This document shows positions 57,513-64,000 of a stretch of DNA of 64,000 nt, one piece after another. Each line of letters starts with the position of its first letter. Position 1 is the first letter of the stretch. The notes beneath the pieces are model-generated. The model had not been told where the DNA came from, ran no database searches, and saw nothing but the letters and a program-made list of their open reading frames with translations. This DNA comes from an uncultured Alphaproteobacteria bacterium. Lineage in GTDB: Bacteria; Pseudomonadota; Alphaproteobacteria; CAAHEQ01; UBA3637. Where the stretch lies: the NCBI GenBank assembly GCA_934216505.1, contig CAKQBW010000001.1:62001-126000 (forward strand), written 5' to 3'. The position numbers were made by a program, and so were the translations under genes.

Positions 57513-58397
57513 CTAATTTATTTTTTTCGTTTTGTCAAGGGTTAAAATAGATTTTTTTGTATCCAATACAACTAGTCCGCCGATGGGCAAAATGATATTT
57601 GGTTTTTCATGAGAGTATTCCTTTAAAAAAACAACAGGGTATTTTTGTGAATCAAAATAGGATAAGCATAATTTACGGATTTCTTTTTTTATGGAAGGCG
57701 ACATATTGGCCCCCATTTGTCCCAAAATAAGCCCTTTAATTTTTGAAAAGACGCCTGCCATTTTTAATTGACAAAGCATTCTATCCAACCGATAGGGGGC
57801 TTCACCGACTTCCTCTAGAACCAGTATTTTATCCTGAGGGTCAGGGAAATAGGGCGTTCCTAAAAGAGAAAGAAAAACGGTTAAATTTCCTCCAATCAAC
57901 GGCCCTTTGGCTTTTCCCTGAGTGATAGGAACAATTTTCACCTCTTGTTTTTGATTTTTGAATATCTTTTTTAAACTTTCTTTAAGTTTCGGGGGTATTT
58001 TTTTGAAACCATAGCGTGCCAAAAAACCAGAGTAAGTAATAAGGCCAGTTTTGGTTAAAAGGGCATTTTGTAAAGCGGTTGTATCCGAAAAACCAAATAA
58101 AATTTTGGGGTAATGTTTGATAACATCGTAGTTGATTTTATCCAAAAGCCGCGTCAAACCACCGCCCCCCCGCAGGGGAAGGATCATATCTGTTTGGGCA
58201 TCTGTGAAGGCTTGCTCTAATTCAGATAATCTTTCTTCATCTGAGGCCGCCCAAAAAGAGCAAGGGGAATTAAAAACTTTTTTAGAATAGGTTAGCTGCC
58301 CCCCCAACTTTTGTAATTGTTTACTTAGTTGAATTAAATCATTTTCGCTCAGATCTTTTATTCCCGAAGAAGGGGTAATCAGTCGGATATTTTTCAT
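57513..58397 (-). CDS. ldcA: Muramoyltetrapeptide (LD-) carboxypeptidase, S66 family
   Basis: A 294-residue S66 peptidase: MILPLRGGGGLTRLLDKINY, the nucleophile Ser in ILFGFSDTTALQNALL, GGNLTVFLSLLGTPYFPD, and the Glu of LVLEEVGEAPYRLDRML. It removes the terminal D-Ala from murein tetrapeptides in recycling. The family's usual RGGYG is RGGGG here. Confidence 0.9.
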   Translation of the reverse strand: MKNIRLITPSSGIKDLSENDLIQLSKQLQKLGGQLTYSKKVFNSPCSFWAASDEERLSELEQAFTDAQTDMILPLRGGGGLTRLLDKINYDVIKHYPKILFGFSDTTALQNALLTKTGLITYSGFLARYGFKKIPPKLKESLKKIFKNQKQEVKIVPITQGKAKGPLIGGNLTVFLSLLGTPYFPDPQDKILVLEEVGEAPYRLDRMLCQLKMAGVFSKIKGLILGQMGANMSPSIKKEIRKLCLSYFDSQKYPVVFLKEYSHEKPNIILPIGGLVVLDTKKSILTLDKTKKIN

Positions 58398-58498
58398 TTT
58401 TTTCCTTTTTGATAAAAAAACCTTGATTTTATTTTTAATTTTTTATACTCTTTTTAGTAAGGTATGTCTAGCGAAAAATAACTTTGAGGGAGAAAAAA

Positions 58499-59143
58499 AT
58501 GAAAAAACTATTCTTTTTTGCTTTTATCGGAGGGGTGATTTCAACTTCTTATGCCCAAGAATCTTTGTTTCCTGAATTGAAATTTCAAGAAGAAGAGGTG
58601 CCTCCAACAACAGAATCAGAAGAGAAAAGTGGTCCAGTCGAAAATACAGAGACAAATCAAGAAATAGCAACCGAAAATTTCACGATGACAGAGGAATCCC
58701 CAAAACCAGTTTTAACCGAACAAACTGTTCAATCTGAACCTCAAGTGTCTGAAGAATCCCCTGAAGAAGAAGGGGATTCAGAACAAGACGACAAAGAAGA
58801 AAAAGTCTATATTGCTTTGGACAATATCCAAACAACAGTCGCAGCGGTTAAAGAGGTTTCGTATTGTCGTGGGAGTTTCATTTTGTTCAACGGGTTCAAG
58901 AAAAGACCTTTACAAGAATTGTCTGTTTCTTTAAAAATCGGTAATACAGATAAGAAATTTGACTTTAAAAATGTTGCCCCTCAAGCCACTTCAGGCAAAA
59001 ACTTCATTATCATAGGGGAAGACTGTGCCGCTATTTTGAAAGTGCCTCCTGTAGATATTCAAAAGTGTCAGATTAAAGGAATTTCCAAGAAAAAATGTAA
59101 AGAAAAAATTGAGTTTGTTCCTATACCACAAGATAACCCGTGA
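58499..59143 (+). CDS. Exported acidic protein with Cys-containing C-terminal domain
   Basis: A 214-residue protein with a signal peptide (KKLFFFAFIGGVISTSYA). A long acidic low-complexity stretch rich in Glu, Ser, Thr and Pro (about 25-105) is followed by a compact C-terminal domain (about 110-205) with four or five cysteines (EVSYCRGSFILFNGFKKRPL, GKNFIIIGEDCAAILK, VDIQKCQIKGISKKKCKEK). No family is recognised. GAGGGAG precedes the ATG. The TGA overlaps the GTG start of slt, so the two may act together on the cell wall. Confidence 0.75.
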   Translation: MKKLFFFAFIGGVISTSYAQESLFPELKFQEEEVPPTTESEEKSGPVENTETNQEIATENFTMTEESPKPVLTEQTVQSEPQVSEESPEEEGDSEQDDKEEKVYIALDNIQTTVAAVKEVSYCRGSFILFNGFKKRPLQELSVSLKIGNTDKKFDFKNVAPQATSGKNFIIIGEDCAAILKVPPVDIQKCQIKGISKKKCKEKIEFVPIPQDNP

Positions 59144-60843
59144 TAAAAGTTTTTTCAATGAAGCAGATTTTTGTTTTTTTGTGGGCTTGTTTTGTTGTCG
59201 TTTTGCTAAGTGTCTCCGTGGAGGCGCAGGATTTTTCAGAGAGCCCTTTGTATCAAAAGATTTTTGAATTACAAAATAAGGGCGAGTATAAGCGGGCCCT
59301 TCAATTATCTGAAGAAATTCAAAATCCAACTTTGATGGGGTATGTTTTGTACCAACATTATTTTTTTTCAAACCATAAAACGAAAAAATCCGAAATACTT
59401 CAGTGGCTGAAAAATTATTCGGATTATCCTATTGCGGGAGAAATGTATGCTCTGGGGGTACAAAAAAAAGTATCTCCGCTACCTCGTCCAAAAGGGATTT
59501 TTGGGGGAAATACGCACGCTTGTGAACACATTGTTCGCTTTGAACCGTCTGATTTGATACGCAGCCTGTCTTTTTCCCATATCACCAAAACAGCAGAACG
59601 CAAAAAAGCCCAGAAACAGATGCGTCAATTTAAGAGGTATTTGTTCAGGGGAAGTACTTTGAATGCCAAAAATTTGCTCAATCAAAAAGAAGTTCAAAAA
59701 CTTTGGGGGAAGAAAATATCCAACTATGCCCGAATAAGTTTGGCTTTTTCTTATTTTTTAGATAACAGAAACGATTTGGCCCAAGTTGAACTCAACAAGA
59801 TTTTGTCGGGAAATACACACCCTTTTGCGTATTGGCTTCAAGGAATTGTCCTGTGGCAACAAAATAAACCAGAGCAGGGGGCTGTTTTTTTTGAAAAGGC
59901 AACTCAGACCAGTAAAGAGCCGTCTTTAAAGACAAGTTCTGCCTTTTGGGCGGCTAGGTCTTTCATGCGTTCGGGCCAGTATGACAAGGTCGGGGATTAC
60001 TTAGAAATAGCCTCAAAATATCCGCGCTATTTTTATTCGTTCCTCTCTTCTCGTATGCTCGGGGAAAATTTAACACATAACTGGGAAGAACCTCAAAAAA
60101 TAGAAAACATTGAAAATTCAGAATATACTTCTGATGGATTGGAACGCTTTTATATGTTGGATAGGATAGGGTACAAAAAATGGGCTTCAGAAGAATTAAC
60201 ACAACTATACCTGAATTCAGATGAAGAAGAACGGTGTGCCTTATGGAAAATTGCGGAAGACCATTCCTATGGCTCTGTTTTGAAAAATTTGACAGGGCGA
60301 TTGGACGGAGAAGAAAGCAGATTTCCTTTACCCGATTGGACACCTGAAACGGATTGGAAACTAGATAAGACGTTGGTTTATGCTTTTGTGCGTCAAGAAT
60401 CGTGCTTTAATGTGCGAGCGGAAAGTAATGTTGGGGCCGTTGGTTTAATGCAGTTGATGCCTTCCACAGCAAAGGAATTGGCCCAATCTTTGCAATGCGA
60501 TTACAGTGTTAAAAAATTAAAAAATCCTGAATATAACTTGGCTTTGGGGCAACACTATTTAACAAGATTGCTTGATTCTCAACAAATTCAAGGAAATTTA
60601 ATGAAGTTGGCTGTGGCCTATAATGCTGGCCCTGGAAACCTGAATAAATGGGAAAAAAAGATGGACTATAAGGAGGATCCTTTATTATTTTTAGAAAAGA
60701 TTCCTTCACGGGAAACACGAACTTTTGTGGAAAGAATTTTAATAAATTATTGGGTTTATTCTTCATTATTGGGAGAATCTTTGGACTCATTAGATTCATT
60801 GATTGAAGGAAAATGGCCTTACTATCAGATGTGTTCTAGTTAA
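59140..60843 (+). CDS. slt: Soluble lytic murein transglycosylase
   Basis: A 567-residue exported enzyme. The signal peptide is MKQIFVFLWACFVVVLLS. A long superhelical domain with TPR-like repeats (about 40-410) precedes the SLT domain: YAFVRQESCFNVRAESNVGA (catalytic Glu), VGLMQLMPSTAKELAQ, AVAYNAGPGNLNKW and ETRTFVERILINYWVY. It cleaves glycan strands to 1,6-anhydro ends. GTG at 59140 overlaps the upstream stop, while ATG at 59158 gives a cleaner signal peptide. Neither has a clear ribosome site. Confidence 0.92.
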   Translation: MIKVFSMKQIFVFLWACFVVVLLSVSVEAQDFSESPLYQKIFELQNKGEYKRALQLSEEIQNPTLMGYVLYQHYFFSNHKTKKSEILQWLKNYSDYPIAGEMYALGVQKKVSPLPRPKGIFGGNTHACEHIVRFEPSDLIRSLSFSHITKTAERKKAQKQMRQFKRYLFRGSTLNAKNLLNQKEVQKLWGKKISNYARISLAFSYFLDNRNDLAQVELNKILSGNTHPFAYWLQGIVLWQQNKPEQGAVFFEKATQTSKEPSLKTSSAFWAARSFMRSGQYDKVGDYLEIASKYPRYFYSFLSSRMLGENLTHNWEEPQKIENIENSEYTSDGLERFYMLDRIGYKKWASEELTQLYLNSDEEERCALWKIAEDHSYGSVLKNLTGRLDGEESRFPLPDWTPETDWKLDKTLVYAFVRQESCFNVRAESNVGAVGLMQLMPSTAKELAQSLQCDYSVKKLKNPEYNLALGQHYLTRLLDSQQIQGNLMKLAVAYNAGPGNLNKWEKKMDYKEDPLLFLEKIPSRETRTFVERILINYWVYSSLLGESLDSLDSLIEGKWPYYQMCSS

Positions 60844-60849
60844 TTTCAC

Positions 60850-60878
60850 TTGACAGAACCAAAAAAAGAATATATATA
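60850..60878 (+). promoter_or_regulatory. Promoter for trxA
   Basis: Perfect TTGACA (60850) and TATATA (60873), 17-bp spacer. Confidence 0.6.
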
Positions 60879-60902
60879 AGAGGTATTATAAAGGAGGAAA
60901 CA

Positions 60903-61223
60903 ATGGAAATTTTAAATGATACAACTTTTGATAACAAAGTCTTAGTGGCCCCTAAGGCTGTTTTGGTTGATTTTTTTGCCACTTGGTGTGGCCCTTGTCG
61001 GCAAATGTTGCCCGTCGTTGAGGAAGTTGCGCAAGAACTTCAAGAAAAAATTGATGTTTATAAGGTAGATGTAGATGAGGCTTCGCTTATCTCTGATCGG
61101 TATGAAATTCAAAGTATTCCTCATTTGATTCTATTTAAGGCAGGAAAGATTTTGGCCCAAAAGAATGGAGCCTGTAGCAAAGCCGAATTGTTAAAATGGA
61201 TAGATGAAAACACAAAGGTCTAG
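60903..61223 (+). CDS. trxA: Thioredoxin
   Basis: A 106-residue thioredoxin with active site FATWCGPCRQM, the cis-Pro loop IQSIPHLILFKAGK, and no signal peptide. It is a cytoplasmic disulfide reductase. AAAGGAGGAAACA precedes the ATG. Confidence 0.94.
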   Translation: MEILNDTTFDNKVLVAPKAVLVDFFATWCGPCRQMLPVVEEVAQELQEKIDVYKVDVDEASLISDRYEIQSIPHLILFKAGKILAQKNGACSKAELLKWIDENTKV

Positions 61224-61264
61224 TACTTATAGCGCCATATTCACACCTGACACCATAAAATACA

Positions 61265-61357
61265 CTACAATCTGCAAGGCGATGGTATACAGCCGTTTGC
61301 GTTTAAGGCATGGACGCTTATATGCTGCTTAGCACGACGAGACAATCTCCTACGCAT
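61265..61357 (-). CDS. 30-residue Arg-rich peptide, possible microvirus J-like remnant
   Basis: The frame from the ATG at 61357 encodes MRRRLSRRAKQHISVHALNA and ten more residues. It has an excellent ribosome site (AAAGGAGGT, 4 bases) inside the preceding gene, which it overlaps. The MRRRLSRRA start resembles the small DNA-binding J/VP8 peptide of gokushoviruses, but those usually end in 'MRGG-RL', which is missing. It could equally be a chance frame. The rest of 61224-61264 holds nothing recognisable. Confidence 0.4.
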   Translation of the reverse strand: MRRRLSRRAKQHISVHALNANGCIPSPCRL

Positions 61358-61613
61358 TTTTACCTCCTTTCATTTTCTTACGAAACAACGGATAAGACAA
61401 TTCTTTTTGCGTATCCGCTAACAACTTTAATAACTCATTATCAAAAGTTTCAAAAGAATCATTAGCACAAAAATAATCTTTCCAACGCTTCAACAATCTC
61501 TCTTGACGATTTATGCAACACTTTTGATTTTCTAAAGTGTCGTATAATTTTTTCATCTCATTATCCATAAATGCGTTTATTTTCAATAACGCTTTCATAT
61601 CTTTCTTAAACAT
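61350..61613 (-). CDS. 87-residue helical protein beside the dif-like site, unknown
   Basis: An 87-residue charged, probably all-helical protein with three Cys, ending KKMKGGKNA. AAAGGAGAAAAA precedes the ATG. Its last codons contain the ribosome site of the Arg-rich peptide, so the two form a compact phage-like pair. I recognise no family. Both lie between trxA and the dif-like site and could be what remains of a small element integrated there. Confidence 0.55.
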   Translation of the reverse strand: MFKKDMKALLKINAFMDNEMKKLYDTLENQKCCINRQERLLKRWKDYFCANDSFETFDNELLKLLADTQKELSYPLFRKKMKGGKNA

Positions 61614-61628
61614 TTTTTCTCCTTTCTA

Positions 61629-61656
61629 AATATACATAATATAAATTATGCGACAC
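61629..61656 (-). other. dif: dif-like XerCD recombination site
   Basis: Read on the minus strand the 28 bp are an 11-bp left arm GTGTCGCATAA, a 6-bp centre TTTATA and an 11-bp right arm TTATGTATATT. E. coli dif is GGTGCGCATAA, TGTATA, TTATGTTAAAT. That is 21 of 28 identical, with the inner 19 bases differing at one place. Such a site resolves chromosome dimers at the terminus and is also used by integrating phages. The gap from here to 61836 is AT-rich and shows nothing else. Confidence 0.75.
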
Positions 61657-61836
61657 TTTTTGTCTGATTGTTTTAGCGATTTATTATTATATTTTAATAT
61701 GTTATAAGAAATTTTATGGTTAGCTTATTTTTGCCAAAAAAGTCCTTTTCCAAAATCATTTGAAAAATATTTTCTTTTTATGATTTTTTTCTTGACAATT
61801 TTTTTAAAATGCGCTAAATTTCTCTTGTTTTGAGAT

Positions 61837-61911
61837 GGCCGGTTGGCAGAATGGCTTATGCAGAGGACTGCAAATCCTTTTATACTGGTTCGATTCCGGT
61901 ACCGGCCTCCA
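61837..61911 (+). tRNA. tRNA-Cys (GCA)
   Basis: A 75-nt cloverleaf with acceptor GGCCGGT/ACCGGCC, anticodon loop CTGCAAA (GCA), T loop GGTTCGATT and an encoded CCA. Confidence 0.95.
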
Positions 61912-61931
61912 AAAATTATGACAAATAGTTC

Positions 61932-61960
61932 TTGCTTTTTAAAAAACTTTTTGTTATAAT
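61932..61960 (+). promoter_or_regulatory. Promoter for tRNA-Asn
   Basis: TTGCTT (61932) and perfect TATAAT (61955), 17-bp spacer, 11 bases before the mature tRNA. Confidence 0.75.
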
Positions 61961-61970
61961 GACCACTGTT

Positions 61971-62045
61971 TCCAGCGTAGCTCAGTGGTAGAGCAATCGG
62001 CTGTTAACCGATTGGTCGTAGGTTCGAGCCCTACCGCTGGAGCCA
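61971..62045 (+). tRNA. tRNA-Asn (GTT)
   Basis: A 75-nt cloverleaf with acceptor TCCAGCG/CGCTGGA, anticodon loop CTGTTAA (GTT), T loop GGTTCGAGC and an encoded CCA. Confidence 0.96.
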
Positions 62046-62049
62046 ATTA

Positions 62050-62083
62050 CAAGAGGAAGGTTGTTTTGCCCTCCTCTTTTTTA
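62050..62083 (+). terminator. Terminator after tRNA-Asn
   Basis: Stem AGAGGAAGG/CCCTCCTCT with one mismatch, followed by TTTTTTATTTT. Confidence 0.75.
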
Positions 62084-62215
62084 TTTTAAACGAAAACGCC
62101 TTATTCGGCCAAAGATAATTTGAATACAGAAATACTCAATCAATTTACTTTTTTTGCTTGATTTTTGTTTTTTTTTCGTATCCTAAAAGTATAGGATCTT
62201 ACTGAAAGGAAAAAA

Positions 62216-63010
62216 ATGACAAAAAAAACTGAAGAAAAGCCCCAATTAGTTCGCCAAGATGCTGATTTGCTGAACCCCATTGTCTCTACTTGGACATATA
62301 AAGGAGAGATTATGGAGTTTATGGGGGTAAAGAGAACCCGCACCTTTGAAACAATGGACCACCCTGATTATGAACGAGGGGTGGGATTCCGGGAACAAGA
62401 AGTTTGGATCCCCCGCCCTGGTCCAATGAAAGTCTTTAATAAAGATGGACTTTTAATTGAAGAAGGTACAGTAGATTTCGTTAAGGCTAAAGATGATATT
62501 GGCTCATGGAATTTGACTTATGTTGGGAAAATGACACGTTATGGCTATGATAAAAAGGGGAAACTTTTGTATCGTAGGGAAAGTGAATTTTCACCTAAAG
62601 ATTCTCATATAGAATGGAGTAAGCATTATGACAAAGAGGGTCAATTAGTAAGTGAATCCACTTATGATAAATACGGCAAGGAACGTTCATTTAAATTTTT
62701 TAACTCAGATTCAGGGGAACTAAGTTTCCGCACTTTTAATTCAAAGAGCGGGAAAGGCTATTATTTCTTTGGTGAGGAAAAAGCGGATAAAAATCACCCT
62801 GAAGCACAGCGTTTAATTCGGGACAATATCGCCAGCAAGAAAACAGATAAAAAAGCACGGCGGGCCGCTTTAAAGGAAATTTTGGCGGCACGGCAAGAGG
62901 GGCAGACAGAAAAAGCACAAGAAATTCGTCATGAATTTGATAAAAGACCTCTACCAAAACCCTCTTTATGGGGTAAATTGACGACTCTTGTTAAAGGTAA
63001 TCGGCGTTAA
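62216..63010 (+). CDS. Cytoplasmic protein with MORN-like repeats, unknown
   Basis: A 264-residue hydrophilic protein without a signal peptide. The middle (about 70-185) has repeated 'Y-D--G-L--E-x' units (KVFNKDGLLIEEGT, RYGYDKKGKLLYRRES, KHYDKEGQLVSESTYDKYGK), like MORN-type or antitoxin MORN_2 repeats. The C-terminal 70 residues are a charged helix. AAAGGAAAAAA precedes the ATG. A terminator follows, so it is monocistronic. No function is assigned. Confidence 0.75.
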   Translation: MTKKTEEKPQLVRQDADLLNPIVSTWTYKGEIMEFMGVKRTRTFETMDHPDYERGVGFREQEVWIPRPGPMKVFNKDGLLIEEGTVDFVKAKDDIGSWNLTYVGKMTRYGYDKKGKLLYRRESEFSPKDSHIEWSKHYDKEGQLVSESTYDKYGKERSFKFFNSDSGELSFRTFNSKSGKGYYFFGEEKADKNHPEAQRLIRDNIASKKTDKKARRAALKEILAARQEGQTEKAQEIRHEFDKRPLPKPSLWGKLTTLVKGNRR

Positions 63011-63029
63011 AAAAGGAAAATCTTTTTTT

Positions 63030-63056
63030 AGGGAGGGCATTTGCCCTCCCCTTTTT
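63030..63056 (+). terminator. Terminator after the MORN-like gene
   Basis: Stem GGGAGGGCA/TGCCCTCCC with a 2-base centre and CTTTTT. Confidence 0.85.
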
Positions 63057-63285
63057 GGGGTTATTCTGCCCCACTCTGTCATTCCCTCACTTTTTACTTT
63101 TCCTATCATTTCCGCCGATGCGGGAATCTCGTCAAAAAGTACTTTATTTTACAAGATACCCGATCAGGTCGGGCATGACAATTCCCTGTTTTGGCCTGTA
63201 TTTATGGGCTGTGTGAGGGAAAAAGAGAAATTTCAAAAAGCGGGGGTAAAAACAGGCGATAAAGCCCGTCAATAAAGGGAAGTAA

Positions 63286-63314
63286 GGTATAACAAAAAGG
63301 ATCGTTTTTGTCAA
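63286..63314 (-). promoter_or_regulatory. Leftward promoter with operator, copy B
   Basis: On the minus strand TTGACA (63314-63309) and TATACC (63291-63286), 17-bp spacer carrying the palindrome with one changed core base. Confidence 0.55.
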
Positions 63315-63422
63315 TATACTTTTTCCCGTGTTTGAGGATTTTTATTATTTTACAATAACATATTGATTTTACATGAGAAAACACTCATTTTAAAGTTTGA
63401 TGGAATTGTCCTTTTTCCCCTA

Positions 63423-63450
63423 TTCCAAAAACGATCGTTTTTGTTATAGT
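63423..63450 (+). promoter_or_regulatory. Rightward promoter with operator, copy B
   Basis: TTCCAA (63423), 16-bp spacer containing CAAAAACGATCGTTTTTG (63426-63443), and extended -10 TGTTATAGT. The layout matches 15037-15064 and drives the gene at 63482. Confidence 0.65.
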
Positions 63451-63481
63451 AATTTTCATTCAATTTTGTGGGAGATTTTAC

Positions 63482-64000
63482 ATGCAAAAAACAAATGAAT
63501 CAGGGCGCAGTATGGTTGAAATGCTGGGCGTGTTGGCGATTATTGGCGTCCTCTCTGTCGGTGGCGTAGCGGGATTTAACCTTGCCATGAATAAACATTG
63601 TGCTAATAATACTGTGGTCTATGTCAATCAGTTAGCTGTCCAAGGAACAAGTCAAATGCTGATGGGCGTAAAACCTTCTTTGGGGCAATACCCTGACAAA
63701 ACTCCCAGTGGATACCCGAGTACCCTCACGACAGAAGAAACTAATCCCAATGCTTTTTATGTAAAAATATCTCAAGTGCCGAGCGCTGTTTGCAAGCAAA
63801 TCTTAGGTCTTCAAAAAGGGTGGCAGGCCGTCAATGACATTGGCTTTTATAATGGGGCAACGACTTGCGATGACAAAGAAAATGTGGATATGTGGTTTGA
63901 AATTAAATCTTCCCTGAATAAAGAAAATGAAAATGTCCATTGTAAATCTCATCAGGATTGTTATAACTGGTTAGGATATGAGGCCCGTTGTTCTCCCAAA
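63482..64000 (+). CDS. Pilin-like protein, cut by the window end
   Basis: 173 open codons from the ATG at 63482 with no stop. The leader ends in SGRSMVEMLGVLAIIGVLSV, identical in protein sequence to that of the gene at 15110 but different at many third codon positions, so the duplication is old or the segment is under strong selection. The next part (NLAMNKHCANNTVVYVNQLA, GVKPSLGQYPDKTPSGYPST) is unlike the other copies. Cys appear towards the visible end (CKSHQDCYNWLGYEARC). GGGAGATTTTAC precedes the ATG. Confidence 0.85.
   Translation, partial: MQKTNESGRSMVEMLGVLAIIGVLSVGGVAGFNLAMNKHCANNTVVYVNQLAVQGTSQMLMGVKPSLGQYPDKTPSGYPSTLTTEETNPNAFYVKISQVPSAVCKQILGLQKGWQAVNDIGFYNGATTCDDKENVDMWFEIKSSLNKENENVHCKSHQDCYNWLGYEARCSPK

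Larger units (their letters stand above)
63159..63450 (+). repeat. Repeat cassette, copy B, upstream of pilin-like gene
   Basis: A 292-bp block with the same order of elements as 14772-15064: CAGGTCGGGCATGACA, ATTCCCTGTTTTGGCCTG, CGATAAAGCCCGTCAATAAA, a left palindrome (here with one mismatch in its core, GGATCG), a diverged AT spacer, and a right palindrome. The stretch 63057-63158 before it contains only a REP-like half (GCGGGAATCTCGTCAA). Confidence 0.8.

Noticed and set aside
61671..61715. A second dif-like copy in the AT-rich stretch after the first
   Set aside because: TATTATATTTTAATATGTTATAAG shares only scattered bases with dif and lacks the CGCATAA arm.

Overview
The window is an AT-rich, gene-dense piece of a bacterial chromosome. 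CckA, a DUF2497/PopZ-like protein downstream of tolC, birA next to rnj, a DUF2155 protein, a kinase-domain-only HprK and an SspB-type ClpXP adaptor point to an Alphaproteobacterium. The energy genes point to a fermentative anaerobe: a trimeric NADH-linked [FeFe] hydrogenase, a D-2-hydroxyacid (lactate) dehydrogenase and an N-type ATPase. Several exported proteins carry a 'GRSM(V/L)E' prepilin-like leader, which I associate from memory with uncultured gut Alphaproteobacteria (the RF32 / 'Azospirillum sp. CAG' group). That taxonomic label is inference.

Layout. 1-4 kb: sspB-like end, dnaB, and a divergent ruvA / Cys-rich exported protein / ruvB operon. 4-9 kb: ybgC-tolQRA with an extra small membrane protein, then convergent cckA. 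9-14.5 kb: glgA, ddh, tolC, a short PopZ-like gene, comF, tspO, a 59-residue membrane peptide and tRNA-Glu. 14.6-18.3 kb: a repeat cassette with two palindromic promoter/operators, a Cys-rich pilin-like gene with 111-bp repeats, rpmI-rplT, a second pilin-like gene and rpsD. 18.4-22.4 kb: a FliF-C-like plus degenerate ParA-like pair, birA, rnj and a lipoprotein. 22.5-26.5 kb: the hydrogenase operon. 26.5-31.8 kb: rpmH-rnpA-yidD, class II lysS, tRNA-Arg, a regulatory PTS (hprK, EIIA, HPr), two MCE genes and DUF2155. 31.7-40.5 kb (minus): ldh, accD, ihfB and the nine-gene atpDCQRBEFAG N-ATPase operon. 40.5-45.6 kb: nadK, a divergent pilin-like gene, pheST. 45.6-54.4 kb (minus): ppa, dnaX, SRP RNA, DUF192, a degenerate Bax-like protein, murJ, prmC, prfA, rodZ and a prepilin peptidase. 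54.4-61.2 kb: yqeY-dnaG, AsmA-like, ldcA, an exported protein, slt and trxA. 61.2-64 kb: two small ORFs beside a dif-like site, tRNA-Cys, tRNA-Asn, a MORN-like protein, a second copy of the repeat cassette and a fourth pilin-like gene cut by the window edge.

How the genes fit together. The hydrogenase can reoxidise NADH and ferredoxin to H2. If ATP comes mainly from fermentation, the N-ATPase could run as an ATP-driven ion pump to energise the membrane. Four pilin-like genes and a processing peptidase suggest a surface or secretion apparatus. Two of the four pilin-like genes have the same ~290-bp upstream cassette with paired operators, which suggests coordinated or switchable expression. Promoters are strikingly regular: -35/-10 boxes with 17-bp spacing are readable before most transcription units, and three genes appear to be transcribed leaderless.
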